Shown here one piece after another: positions 8,911-17,635 of a stretch of DNA of 64,000 nt (its first letter is position 1; every line of letters starts with the position of its first letter). The notes below the pieces were generated by a model. The model was not told where the DNA came from and did not search any database. It saw only the letters and a program-made list of their open reading frames with translations. The stretch is taken from contig NZ_JAEPPI010000003.1 in the NCBI RefSeq assembly GCF_017641085.1, positions 634,894 to 698,893 of the forward strand, read 5' to 3'. The stretch comes from Gracilimonas sp. GTDB lineage: Bacteria; Bacteroidota; Rhodothermia; Balneolales; Balneolaceae. The translations under genes were made by a program, and so were the position numbers.

Positions 8911-8976
8911 CTCGTCGGGCTCTTATCCGCCGGCTGGCGGACGCAGGTTCTCCCGTATCCGGGATGCCCCCGCCAC
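8906..8976 (+). pseudogene. Degenerate partial copy of tRNA-fMet (3' part)
   Basis: The bases GGTAGCTCGTCGGGCTC (8907-8923) and GCCCCCGCCACTAT (8966-8979) match the functional tRNA at about 8538-8554 and the 8583-8596 region. Between them the anticodon stem-loop is replaced by a palindrome (CCGCCGGCTGGCGG at 8927-8940), and the T loop by a second one (TCCCGTATCCGGGA at 8951-8964). The D-arm 5' half and acceptor 5' strand are missing. It cannot fold as a working tRNA. Confidence 0.85.
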
Positions 8977-8980
8977 TATC

Positions 8981-9014
8981 AAAGCCTTCTGATTAAGTTC
9001 AGAAGGCTTTTTTT
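8981..9014 (+). terminator. Second copy of the tRNA-fMet terminator
   Basis: AAAGCCTTCT (8981-8990) pairs with AGAAGGCTTT (9001-9010), then a T tract. It has the same loop as the 8597 terminator with one base changed, and the same ATTTTGGG follows. It now serves the GIY-YIG transcript. Confidence 0.85.
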
Positions 9015-9216
9015 ATTTTGGGGAGAAAAGGCTGAACTATTACACAAAAATCAGCCTTTATTTTCACGTGGCTCATCCTGATTTGTTATCAAAGGTATGT
9101 TATTAGGAGAATCCTATAATAATTAAAGCTTTTACAGGTTATTGAATGGAATTGTTGGAAGCTTATCTTATAATTCGACATCGAAACTATTTAAAATTGA
9201 TATTGTTCGTTACTTG

Positions 9217-10650
9217 ATGCACGCAGAAATAAGACAATTAAAGCTGTTCCTGATGGTCCTTTTTGCGGGAAGTGTTCTCGCGAATTGCTCCGATTACTAT
9301 ATCGATGACATTGAAAGGGGCGGTGGCTACAATTATGAATTCGGGTTTCCGGAGTTGAGGCTATCCACAGCCGGATATTACAATTTGGACGGAACCCCCA
9401 TTATAGATGTATCAGGTGATATTGTATATGCCGGTTTGATATACGCTGAAAATGCCCGGGGCGATCTTCAGGCAGATGTGTCGATCGACATTAATATAAC
9501 AGACCAAAAAGACGGCGATTTTGTAGCCCGGGAAACAATCACAGATTCTCTGGTCAGCGACGATAGCGGGGTTATTTTCAGCCAGAATGTTCACCGCTTT
9601 AACGAAAAGTTTGAAGTGAGGCCGGGGTCTTTTAATGTGGAAGTTGTTTTGACTGATGAAAAGTCGGGCAAGCAAACAACCCAAAATAATGAAGTGACTA
9701 TTCCCGATTACGCCGACCGCATTGCCGCCATATCAGAAATTCAAATCTTCGGGAAGAACAATGCACTTACTAATTCCGAATTTGTTCCGGTAACAACCTA
9801 TGATGTTCCGGGCCAGCTCGACTCTCTGAAGTTCGTGGTACAGATTACCAATAGTACCAACAATGATATCACTGTAAACTCAAGATTAAAGAAATTTCGG
9901 GCAGATACTTCCATCGCCTGGCCCATGAGCATTCAGAACTACCCCCGATCTAATATCAGGTATCAGGGAATTGAGTACGATGAATTTGACATTCTTCAGT
10001 CCGGAACCCGAACGTTGCAGCAGCAGGGAAATATTTTTATTGAGTATGCCTACAAGGGGCTCGATGAAGGAAACTATCGCCTGGAAGTAGAGATAACGGA
10101 TGGGAATGATGTTGAGGCCATATCAGGCAGAGAGTTTGGAATTAAACCACCATTTTATCCTGCGGTCAAAACTGCACGAAAAATGGCCGAGACTCTATAC
10201 TATATAATGGAGGAAGATGAGTACGAGGCTTTGATGAGCATCGAAGATACTGATTCTTTAAAAAGTGCCATCGATCGGTTCTGGTTGAAGAACATCAATA
10301 ATTCAGCTTTAGCCAAAGAGGCCATCTCCATGTATTATAACCGGGTTGAAGAAGCCAACAAACAGTTTTCAAATTTCAAAGAGGGGTGGAAGACAGATCC
10401 GGGAAGGGTTTATATCCTTTTTGGTCCGCCATGGAGTGTTGACGATGTATTAAACTCTCGGATGATTTGGTACTACACCAATAATCTGGATGACCCTGAA
10501 AGAGGCTTTTTATTCAGGGTATCTGATTTAAAAAGTAAGTACTTCCCCTTTGACAATTACATTTTAGACCGCAATATTTTATACCACAATCTGGAATACA
10601 GACAAATACAGCGCTGGAGAACCGGCAACATCCTTTCAGTAGATCTTTAA
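9217..10650 (+). CDS. GWxTD domain lipoprotein (paralogue 1)
   Basis: The start at 9217 gives 477 residues, matching the 476 and 473 of the two paralogues; the longer frame from 9142 adds a leader with no signal features. Lipoprotein signal MHAEIRQLKLFLMVLFAGSVLANC. After the Cys comes the shared block YxxDIxRGxxYxYxxGxPELR. A long beta-rich region follows, then a helical segment (LMSIEDTDSLKSAIDRFWLKNINNS). The signature FSNFKEGWKTDPGRVYILFGPPW is coded near 10370-10440. GWxTD is a recognised domain of unknown function. The gene is followed closely by a secreted-protein gene (24 bp), probably one operon. Confidence 0.85.
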   Translation: MHAEIRQLKLFLMVLFAGSVLANCSDYYIDDIERGGGYNYEFGFPELRLSTAGYYNLDGTPIIDVSGDIVYAGLIYAENARGDLQADVSIDINITDQKDGDFVARETITDSLVSDDSGVIFSQNVHRFNEKFEVRPGSFNVEVVLTDEKSGKQTTQNNEVTIPDYADRIAAISEIQIFGKNNALTNSEFVPVTTYDVPGQLDSLKFVVQITNSTNNDITVNSRLKKFRADTSIAWPMSIQNYPRSNIRYQGIEYDEFDILQSGTRTLQQQGNIFIEYAYKGLDEGNYRLEVEITDGNDVEAISGREFGIKPPFYPAVKTARKMAETLYYIMEEDEYEALMSIEDTDSLKSAIDRFWLKNINNSALAKEAISMYYNRVEEANKQFSNFKEGWKTDPGRVYILFGPPWSVDDVLNSRMIWYYTNNLDDPERGFLFRVSDLKSKYFPFDNYILDRNILYHNLEYRQIQRWRTGNILSVDL

Positions 10651-10673
10651 CACTTATTATTAAAACCAATACC

Positions 10674-11372
10674 ATGACACTTTCAAAACAAATTAAGAGC
10701 ACGTTACTATTTACTTTGGCAGCTTTATTTGCTCTCCCTTTATTAGCTCAGACTAAAGTGACCACTGATGACATTCAGGAAATGGTCAGCTATAATCTGA
10801 TCCCTACTTTTCAAACAACCAATGTAAAAGGGAATCCCTATATCGCCGATAATTTTTTAATGGGTTCTTTTGAGCTGTACAGCGGAGCGACTACCGAGAA
10901 CCTGGAAATGAATTACAATATTTATGAGAACAGGATAGAAATTGTTGATGGCAATCAGGTATATGCCGTTTCTGCTGATGACGTAAAGCAGTTTGTTGTA
11001 GAAATGAATGGAGAGGAAAGAGTATATAAAAAAGGATTTGAGTCAAGAAGACTGGATGCTAACCAATTTGTTGAAGTGAAGGCCGACGGTGCCATGAGCT
11101 TTTTGATTAAGCATGAGGTTAACTACTCAGAAAACTCCAGTGCCGGTTATGGGTCAGCCTCCAAAGAAGAAGTCTATGCAAAAAACAAACGTTACTATCT
11201 GAAAAAGGGTGGGGAAGTTCATGAGCTGAGACGGTTAAGACACCGCCGGGTTGCAAAACATTTTAATGACAACAAACAAGTCAATAACTACATCAAAGAG
11301 AATAATCTTGACCTCTCTAATCCGGATCATATCGAAAAGGCTGTGAACAAATACAACGAGATTACATCCTGA
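10674..11372 (+). CDS. Secreted hypothetical protein
   Basis: 232 residues with a clear Sec signal (MTLSKQIKSTLLFTLAALFALPLLAQ, cleavage after LLAQ or nearby). The mature part begins TKVTTDDIQEMVSYNLIPTFQTTNVKGNPYI and is beta-rich to about residue 150 (FLMGSFELYSG, YNIYENRIEIVDGNQVYAVSADDVKQFVVEM). A charged helical tail follows (HELRRLRHRRVAKHFNDNKQVNNYIKENN). No known family was recognised. It lies 24 bp after GWxTD paralogue 1 and before another lipoprotein gene, so a cell-envelope role linked to that cluster is plausible but unproven. Confidence 0.7.
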   Translation: MTLSKQIKSTLLFTLAALFALPLLAQTKVTTDDIQEMVSYNLIPTFQTTNVKGNPYIADNFLMGSFELYSGATTENLEMNYNIYENRIEIVDGNQVYAVSADDVKQFVVEMNGEERVYKKGFESRRLDANQFVEVKADGAMSFLIKHEVNYSENSSAGYGSASKEEVYAKNKRYYLKKGGEVHELRRLRHRRVAKHFNDNKQVNNYIKENNLDLSNPDHIEKAVNKYNEITS

Positions 11373-11501
11373 GAATAATTATTTAATAAATTTTAAAATA
11401 ATAGATACGTATTAAGTAGTATTGTAAGACCGAAAAATCCAGACTTACTATTCATCAAGGTCTGCTCTATAAAATTATCATTTAACATTTTTTAATAACT
11501 A

Positions 11502-12173
11502 ATGAAATACAGATTATTAGCTGTAGCTGCCACTATATTATTATTTACAGCTTCTTGTTCCACAACCAACAGTTCTCAATTCTTAGCTCCGGACTATTCA
11601 AAAGATAACGCAGTTAAAAATTCTACCGTAACCATTTTACCGGTAGAAGCGGAATACTTCTTTAATATTTTTCCCAACTATGTGTACGGAGAATTAAAGC
11701 CAAACGAATCTCACATCTTTGATTATTACCTTCCATTTTATATAGAAAGAAATACGGATGCTGATGTGACTTCAATATTTAAAGGAGATTCACTAAATGG
11801 ATCTGCATTTGAAATGAAAGAGCTGAATCTGGGTACCGATGAAAAAATGCAAATCATTGGCCCCAAAGAGGAAACGGCACTTAATATGGAAGCTATTGAC
11901 AGCCGTTTCATACTTATTCTGGATCAGTATAATTACCAGATGTACACCATTGAAACAGGGGGTGGGAATTATGCCGGCCATGAAATGCATAAGGAGACCC
12001 GGCTTAAGTTTGAAACCAAGTACCTGATCTGGGATAATGAATTACAAAAAGCCGCAGCCTGGGGTAAAGTGAATTCAGTAAAAAAATACTCTGTAATGGA
12101 TGGAGATCAGGTTTACAGAAACTTACTGGATGATGTGTTGCAGAAAATCATTCAAAAAAGTCCTTTTTCTTAA
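11502..12173 (+). CDS. Hypothetical lipoprotein
   Basis: 223 residues with lipoprotein signal MKYRLLAVAATILLFTASC, acylated Cys followed by STTNSS. The mature protein has stretches such as SSTVTILPVEAEYFF, FILILDQYNYQMYTIETGGGNYAG and RLKFETKYLIWDNELQKAAAWGKV. These resemble small envelope lipoproteins that compute a value from minor cell-wall components, but no family is recognisable. A 129-base gap with A+T-rich sequence precedes it, so it may have its own promoter. Confidence 0.65.
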   Translation: MKYRLLAVAATILLFTASCSTTNSSQFLAPDYSKDNAVKNSTVTILPVEAEYFFNIFPNYVYGELKPNESHIFDYYLPFYIERNTDADVTSIFKGDSLNGSAFEMKELNLGTDEKMQIIGPKEETALNMEAIDSRFILILDQYNYQMYTIETGGGNYAGHEMHKETRLKFETKYLIWDNELQKAAAWGKVNSVKKYSVMDGDQVYRNLLDDVLQKIIQKSPFS

Positions 12174-12477
12174 TTTTTTTGCCTGATTAAGTTGGCAGTA
12201 GTTCAAAACTGATTATATTAACGGGGTATGGCAGGACAAAATATTTCTGCAACCCAGCAATGATGAATAATTTTAGGTTACCAAAAAATACATTTCTTAT
12301 ATAAGTAGGTGTTAAATACCCATACTCCCCGATTTTCTGAGAACCATCTTCATGGTTAAAATGAAAATTAGGGCATTATTGGTTTTGTATTTTAATGTTA
12401 ATCTAATATTATCACTTGTTGACTTTATAGCTACTATTACGTGCTATCTAAAACCTATAACTTAAATCAAAGCTACT
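12174..12477 (+). other. Intergenic leader region before susC-type gene 1
   Basis: 304 bases without a gene. It contains a small hairpin (AACCAT 12342-12347 with ATGGTT 12352-12357) and, near its end, a candidate promoter described separately. The rest is A+T-rich with no coding frame. Confidence 0.5.
12419..12447 (+). promoter_or_regulatory. Candidate promoter of SusC/SusD operon 1
   Basis: TTGACT (12419-12424), a 17-base spacer, TGCTAT (12442-12447), about 30 bases before the ATG. It is a fair sigma70-like match; a Bacteroidota-type promoter cannot be excluded. Confidence 0.4.
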
Positions 12478-15400
12478 ATGTTTAAAAAGCTACTATTTAC
12501 AGTATTTGCTTTGTTATTATCGGCGAGTGCGTTTGCACAAAGCGGTACATTAACAGGGCAAGTTACAGATGCTGAAACAGGCGAGCCGTTAATTGGTGCG
12601 ACTGTTTATATCGAATCGCTAAATAAAGGTGCCCAGTCTAATATTGACGGTAATTACACGATTTCCGGAATTGATGCAGGCACTTACACCGTATCTTACC
12701 GATACGTTGGTTATGAAACAGTTTCAAGAAGTGTTGAAATTGGATCCGGCACCGTTACACTTGATATTCAATTAAGTGTGGATGTGGTTGGACTGGACGA
12801 ATTGGTTGTATCCGGCTATGCTGTACAGCAGAAGCGGGAAATCACCGGTTCTATTTCAACTATTTCTTCTGATGAATTTGAAAATGTTTCTCTGCAAAGT
12901 ACAGAAGCCCTTCTTCAGGGACGTGCTGCAGGTGTAAACATTACCACTACTTCCGGTAACCCGGGTGGTGCATTCAAGGTTAACATCCGTGGTAATGGTT
13001 CTATTAACGCGGCTACTGAGCCTCTTTACATTGTGGATGGTGTGCAGATTTCTTTTGCGCAGACTTCTTCACAGGCCAGTACTACTCCACTGAATGCTAT
13101 TAACCCAGGCGACATTGAGTCTATTGAAGTACTTAAAGATGCGGCTTCTGCGGCTATTTACGGTGCTCAGGCTGCTGCCGGTGTAGTAATTATTACTACC
13201 AAGAACGGTACTGCAGGCCCAACCCGAATTACTGCAAGAGCTGAAACCGGTGTTCGTTCCCTGGCTCGTAACGTTGACTACATCAACTCTGAGGAATATG
13301 TACGTTACATGGGAGAAGGACTTGCCATTAATAATGGTGTGACCGATGTAAGCGCTGATGGTGCTGACATTTCTTCTTTTGAAGATACATACAGAAACTT
13401 CTTCTTAGGTTTCTTTGGTGCAGATCCTGATTCTGACCCGAACGACCCACAGTTGGCTAATACTGACTGGCAGGATTTCATCTTCTCTGAAGGTGTAACT
13501 CAGAAGTACAATGTTTCTGCTTCCGGTGGTAACTCATCAACCAACTTCCTGCTTTCAGGTGGTTATGAAGATACTGAGGGAACAGCTTTTGGTAGTGACT
13601 TTACCCGTCTGAATTTACGTACGAATATTGATCACGACATGACAGACAAGCTGCGTGCAAGCGTTCGTTTGAATATTTCTCGTGCTACCCAAACCGGTGT
13701 ATGTCAGGATGGTAACTTTATTAACTGTCCTCCATCTCAGGCGATGTTCGAAGCTCCAATGAGTTTCCCATACCTTGCTGATGGTTCTTACAACCCTAAC
13801 ACCCGTTTTGGACTTTCTACCAACCCAGCGGTTGTGAAAAACGAAGTGGACCGTAACAACACCGTTACTCAGGTATTAAGTGCTTTGAAACTACAGTACC
13901 AAGCTAACGACTGGTTGTCTTTCAGCGGTAGTGCTAATATTGATTACCGAAATACTCAGGATGAGCAATATCGTTCTGCTGTTGCAGCTCCGGCTCAAAA
14001 TGGTTGGATCAGCTTTGCAAACCGAAACGTAGAAAACTATCAGGGTAACCTGGTTGCAAACGCAACCCGTACTTTTGACGGTGTTCATGCTGTTTCAGGT
14101 TTCGTAGGAACTGAGTTCCGTTCTGATTATTCCGAAAGCCAGTTAACTCGTGGTGACGGACTGCCGGGACCATTCTTCCAGGTATTGAGTGCTACATCTA
14201 CTCCAACTACTGCTGCCGGTATTAACAGCCAGTGGAAACAAGCCAGTTACTTTGGTAACGCTAAATACACCTACGACGAGAAATACATCCTGAATGTTGT
14301 TGCTCGTTATGATGGTAACTCACGATTCGGTGAAGATACTCGCTGGGGATTCTTCCCATCTGTATCTGTAGGCTGGATTATTTCCGAAGAAGACTTCCTG
14401 GATATTGAAGCTATTGATCAGTTGAAACTGCGTGCCGGGTACGGTACAACAGGTAACTCTGCGATTGGTAACTTTGCTTCCCGAGGCTTGTATTCTGCTT
14501 CAGGTTCTTACCTTGGCTCAACAGGCTTACGTCCGAATCAGCTGGCTAACGCTAACTTAGGTTGGGAAGAAGCTCAGGAAATCAACATTGGTCTTGACTA
14601 TGAATTATTCGAAGGCCGTATCTTTGGTTCTATTGATGCTTACCAAAAAGATAATACTCAGCTTCTATTCGATCGTCCACTTCCATCAAGCAGTGGTTAT
14701 GATGATATTACTGAGAACATTGGTGAAGTACGAAACACCGGTATTGAGTTTGAAATCAATACAGTTAACGTTGCTGCTGCCGGTTTCAGATGGCAGTCAC
14801 GCTTTAACGTAGCCTTTACCGACAATGAAATCCTTGAACTTCCAAACGGAACTCCAATTGATGAAGATGATCTGTTTGAAAGCCTTCAGGAAGGCAAGCC
14901 GATTGGTTTAATCCAGGTTGTACGATGGGCGGGTGTAAACCCTGCTGATGGTCGTCCAATGTGGTACGATGCCGATGGTAACATTACCTACACTCCAACC
15001 AACTCTGTAGATGCGGTTGAATACAAAGACGGTGTAGCAAATGTGACCGGTGGTTTTGGTAACACAATCAGCTATAAAGGATTTAGCGCTGATGCGTTTT
15101 TACAATTCAGCTTTGGCCAATGGGCTTTCCCAGGAACCGACTACTACTTTACAAGAACGCCTGATTTCTTGATGAACCTCTCTACAGAGGTTAATAAGCG
15201 CTGGACAGCACCGGGTGACATTACTCACTATCCACGAGCTATGACAGCCGGTACCGACTTTGCAGAGACTGCGAATTACCGTACACAGTTAAGTACAGGC
15301 TCAATCTATAATACAAGCTACATTCGACTCAAGAACGTATCTCTGAACTACGATCTGCCTGACAGATTTACTCAGAGCCTTGGATTGAACAACGTACGCT

Positions 15401-15555
15401 TGTTTGCTTCTGCAGTTAACCTGGTAACATGGACCGCATGGCCATGGTACGATCCGGAAGTTGCTGCTGACACCGATGACATCTACGGAAACGAAGTTTA
15501 CGCTTCTTACCCGACTGAGCGACAGGTGAATGCAGGGATTGAAATCCAGTTTTAA
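12478..15555 (+). CDS. SusC/RagA family TonB-linked outer membrane protein 1
   Basis: 1025 residues. Signal peptide MFKKLLFTVFALLLSASAFAQS. CarboxypepD_reg-like domain at about 25-105 (GTLTGQVTDAETGEPLIGATVYI). Plug at about 115-235, with QKREITGSISTISSDEF, ALLQGRAAGVNITTTSGNPGGAFKVNIRGNGSIN and PLYIVDGVQI, the SusC signature. The rest is a 22-strand-type barrel ending VNAGIEIQF. It forms the TonB-driven channel that the SusD lipoprotein caps; the ligand is probably a glycan or peptide. It is 20 bp upstream of the susD-type gene. Frequent GGT/AAC/TAC codons suggest strong expression. The inserted text ESLNKGAQSNIDG and the barrel give no ligand clue. Confidence 0.95.
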   Translation: MFKKLLFTVFALLLSASAFAQSGTLTGQVTDAETGEPLIGATVYIESLNKGAQSNIDGNYTISGIDAGTYTVSYRYVGYETVSRSVEIGSGTVTLDIQLSVDVVGLDELVVSGYAVQQKREITGSISTISSDEFENVSLQSTEALLQGRAAGVNITTTSGNPGGAFKVNIRGNGSINAATEPLYIVDGVQISFAQTSSQASTTPLNAINPGDIESIEVLKDAASAAIYGAQAAAGVVIITTKNGTAGPTRITARAETGVRSLARNVDYINSEEYVRYMGEGLAINNGVTDVSADGADISSFEDTYRNFFLGFFGADPDSDPNDPQLANTDWQDFIFSEGVTQKYNVSASGGNSSTNFLLSGGYEDTEGTAFGSDFTRLNLRTNIDHDMTDKLRASVRLNISRATQTGVCQDGNFINCPPSQAMFEAPMSFPYLADGSYNPNTRFGLSTNPAVVKNEVDRNNTVTQVLSALKLQYQANDWLSFSGSANIDYRNTQDEQYRSAVAAPAQNGWISFANRNVENYQGNLVANATRTFDGVHAVSGFVGTEFRSDYSESQLTRGDGLPGPFFQVLSATSTPTTAAGINSQWKQASYFGNAKYTYDEKYILNVVARYDGNSRFGEDTRWGFFPSVSVGWIISEEDFLDIEAIDQLKLRAGYGTTGNSAIGNFASRGLYSASGSYLGSTGLRPNQLANANLGWEEAQEINIGLDYELFEGRIFGSIDAYQKDNTQLLFDRPLPSSSGYDDITENIGEVRNTGIEFEINTVNVAAAGFRWQSRFNVAFTDNEILELPNGTPIDEDDLFESLQEGKPIGLIQVVRWAGVNPADGRPMWYDADGNITYTPTNSVDAVEYKDGVANVTGGFGNTISYKGFSADAFLQFSFGQWAFPGTDYYFTRTPDFLMNLSTEVNKRWTAPGDITHYPRAMTAGTDFAETANYRTQLSTGSIYNTSYIRLKNVSLNYDLPDRFTQSLGLNNVRLFASAVNLVTWTAWPWYDPEVAADTDDIYGNEVYASYPTERQVNAGIEIQF

Positions 15556-15575
15556 TCAAAAAATTAGATAGACAT

Positions 15576-17075
15576 ATGAATAATTTAAAAACACTAAAAT
15601 ACGTTCTTGTTGCAGCACTTATGGTAGGTTTTACCAGCTGCGACAGCCTCTTGGACGATGTAGAGCCTTCTACTTCTGTATCTGCTGAAGTAGTGCTTAC
15701 AAGTGAAGAAGGAGTGGATGCTCTCAGAGCTTCCATGTACTCAAAAATCCGTGAAAATTTCGGATTTACTACAGAATATTTCATCGGCCCAAGTGCTTTT
15801 GCTGATGAAACCCGTAACCGACCCGGTTCAACCCGTTACCAGGCATTAACAGTAGCTACCGGCACAAGCGGTGGTACTGCTCACCTTAATAATTGGGGCC
15901 TGTATGAAATCATTCAGGATGCAAACCTGATTATCGGAGCAGTGGAGCCTTCAGTATTTGAAGACCCTGCTACCCTTGATCTATACCGAGGGGAAGCTCT
16001 TGCATTAAGAGCTTTCGCAATGCATACCATGGTTCGTGTGTATGGTTATGAGCCCGGTAATTTTTCAGTAGGCCCTCAGGCAAACTGGAATGCCGGTATT
16101 GTAATTCGTACAGAACCGGTATTAGATCTTTCAGATGCTGATACCCGTGCCAGAAGCACCGTTGGTGAAGTTTACACTCAAATCTTAAATGACCTGAGTG
16201 ATGCTAAAACTTTATTAGCCGGCGAAAATGCAGATAACAGATACGTTACTGAAGCTTTTGTTGACGCGCTTTCAGCTCGAGTTAACCTGTACGCAGGTAA
16301 CTGGGCTGCTGCTGCATCAGCTGCACAAGATGCGATCAACAACTTCCCTGGTACTTTGGTTGACACACAAACCGGTGTAGCGGAAATGTTTGATGAAAGA
16401 TCAGGCAACCATCCGGAAGCGATCTTTAAAGTTGTTGTAAACAGCGATACTGAGAATACTACAGGTGGTGGTTCATTCGCAAACAACGGCCCGGCTACTT
16501 ACACAGCTGACGGGTTCCTGGCTCAATTGCCAACACAATTCCTGTTAGACAAGTATGATGCAGCCGACTACCGATTAGGTTGGTACGAAGACTGTACTAC
16601 TACTCAGTTGAATCCATTAACTCAGCCTACAAACTGTACTGGTGTTAACACCAACGGTTTGGTAAGTGTTAAGTTTGGTGGAGAGAAAGGAAACTCTGTA
16701 GATGACATGCCAATGATAAGACTTGCAGAAATGTATCTTATCCGTGCAGAAGCGTTAGCTAAAGATGCTAATAGTCCTGCAGCCGGTGTTACACCACTTC
16801 AGACTCTGATGACCGCTCGTAACGCAGGTACTGTTCCTGCTACTGCTCTTACTGATATGACTGCTTTTGAAGACTACATATTGGATGAGAGAATGCGTGA
16901 ATTAGGCGTTGAAGGACATCGTTTCTGGGACCTGAAGCGTTTAGCTCGTGATGTTCGAAACCCGGATGGATCTATTAAGATGCGTGCCGATTCTTACCGA
17001 ATTCTTGCTGAAATCGGATCAGGATTGAGAAACGTAAACGATCTATTGGTTGAGAATCCAGGTTACGCCGAGTAA
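15576..17075 (+). CDS. SusD/RagB family nutrient-binding lipoprotein 1
   Basis: 499 residues. Signal MNNLKTLKYVLVAALMVGFTSC, acylated Cys followed by DSLLDDVEP. A SusD-type helical solenoid: ALALRAFAMHTMVRVYGYEPG (the RAxxY helix typical of SusD TPR-like units), DALSARVNLYAGNWAAAASAAQDAI, and the closing block MPMIRLAEMYLIRAEALAK ... ILDERMRELGVEGHRFWDLKRL, which is highly characteristic. It captures the ligand at the surface for the adjacent SusC channel. It shares an identical 17-base stretch over the lipobox (15636-15652) with the next gene (17162-17178). Confidence 0.95.
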   Translation: MNNLKTLKYVLVAALMVGFTSCDSLLDDVEPSTSVSAEVVLTSEEGVDALRASMYSKIRENFGFTTEYFIGPSAFADETRNRPGSTRYQALTVATGTSGGTAHLNNWGLYEIIQDANLIIGAVEPSVFEDPATLDLYRGEALALRAFAMHTMVRVYGYEPGNFSVGPQANWNAGIVIRTEPVLDLSDADTRARSTVGEVYTQILNDLSDAKTLLAGENADNRYVTEAFVDALSARVNLYAGNWAAAASAAQDAINNFPGTLVDTQTGVAEMFDERSGNHPEAIFKVVVNSDTENTTGGGSFANNGPATYTADGFLAQLPTQFLLDKYDAADYRLGWYEDCTTTQLNPLTQPTNCTGVNTNGLVSVKFGGEKGNSVDDMPMIRLAEMYLIRAEALAKDANSPAAGVTPLQTLMTARNAGTVPATALTDMTAFEDYILDERMRELGVEGHRFWDLKRLARDVRNPDGSIKMRADSYRILAEIGSGLRNVNDLLVENPGYAE

Positions 17076-17113
17076 TCAGCCTACAGAAATTTTCACATAA
17101 AATATTTTATCCA

Positions 17114-17557
17114 ATGAAACTTAAAGCACTAATATTTGTACTTATACCGCTTTTGTTTGTAAGCTGCGACAGCCTCTTCGACAAAGGTGATGTAGAAGGA
17201 AAGTTCAATGGACCTGCTCAAATTGAGTTCAAGCCTCTTCAACAAGAAGCGAACCAAAACAGCGGTTCATTTGACGTAGCCATTCAGTTAATCGGTGAGC
17301 AAAGAGGTTCTGACCTTCCGGTTAGCTTTAATGTAGATGGTTCTTCAACTGCTGTTGCAGGAACGCACTACACGCTATCTTCCACCTCAGCAACTATTGC
17401 TTCAGGAACAAGCTCCACAACGGTTACAGTTAACCTGATTGATGGAAACCTGAATGCAGGTGAAGAAGTAACGTTAATTCTGAACCTGGAAGATTCCGGT
17501 GATGTAACAGCTGCTCCTAACCTGGATCAGTCCACTACCTTTATCTTTGGTTCTTAA
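17114..17557 (+). CDS. Small lipoprotein with Calx-beta-like domain
   Basis: 147 residues. Signal MKLKALIFVLIPLLFVSC, then DSLFDKGDVEGKFNGPAQIEF. Residues about 60-145 read like a Calx-beta/DUF4843-type beta-sandwich (VAGTHYTLSSTSATIASGTSSTTVTVNLIDGNLNAGEEVTLILNLE). Such small lipoproteins often ride at the 3' end of susCD operons as surface ligand-binding or accessory factors. It lies 38 bp after the susD-type gene and before a terminator, so it is the last gene of operon 1. Confidence 0.75.
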   Translation: MKLKALIFVLIPLLFVSCDSLFDKGDVEGKFNGPAQIEFKPLQQEANQNSGSFDVAIQLIGEQRGSDLPVSFNVDGSSTAVAGTHYTLSSTSATIASGTSSTTVTVNLIDGNLNAGEEVTLILNLEDSGDVTAAPNLDQSTTFIFGS

Positions 17558-17580
17558 TTAAGACCCAATTAGTTATACTA

Positions 17581-17615
17581 AAAGTCATGCTTCGCAAGGA
17601 GCATGACTTTTTTTA
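17581..17615 (+). terminator. Intrinsic terminator of SusC/SusD operon 1
   Basis: AAAGTCATGCT (17581-17591) pairs perfectly with AGCATGACTTT (17600-17610) around an 8-base loop; a T tract follows to 17615. It lies 20 bp after the Calx-beta lipoprotein and 20 bp before the next start. Confidence 0.9.
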
Positions 17616-17635
17616 ATTTTTAGAAGTCTGGTATT

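Noticed and set aside
9142-9216. Longer start for GWxTD1 at 9142
   Set aside because: Adds 25 residues without a signal-peptide shape; the 9217 start gives the same length as the two paralogues.
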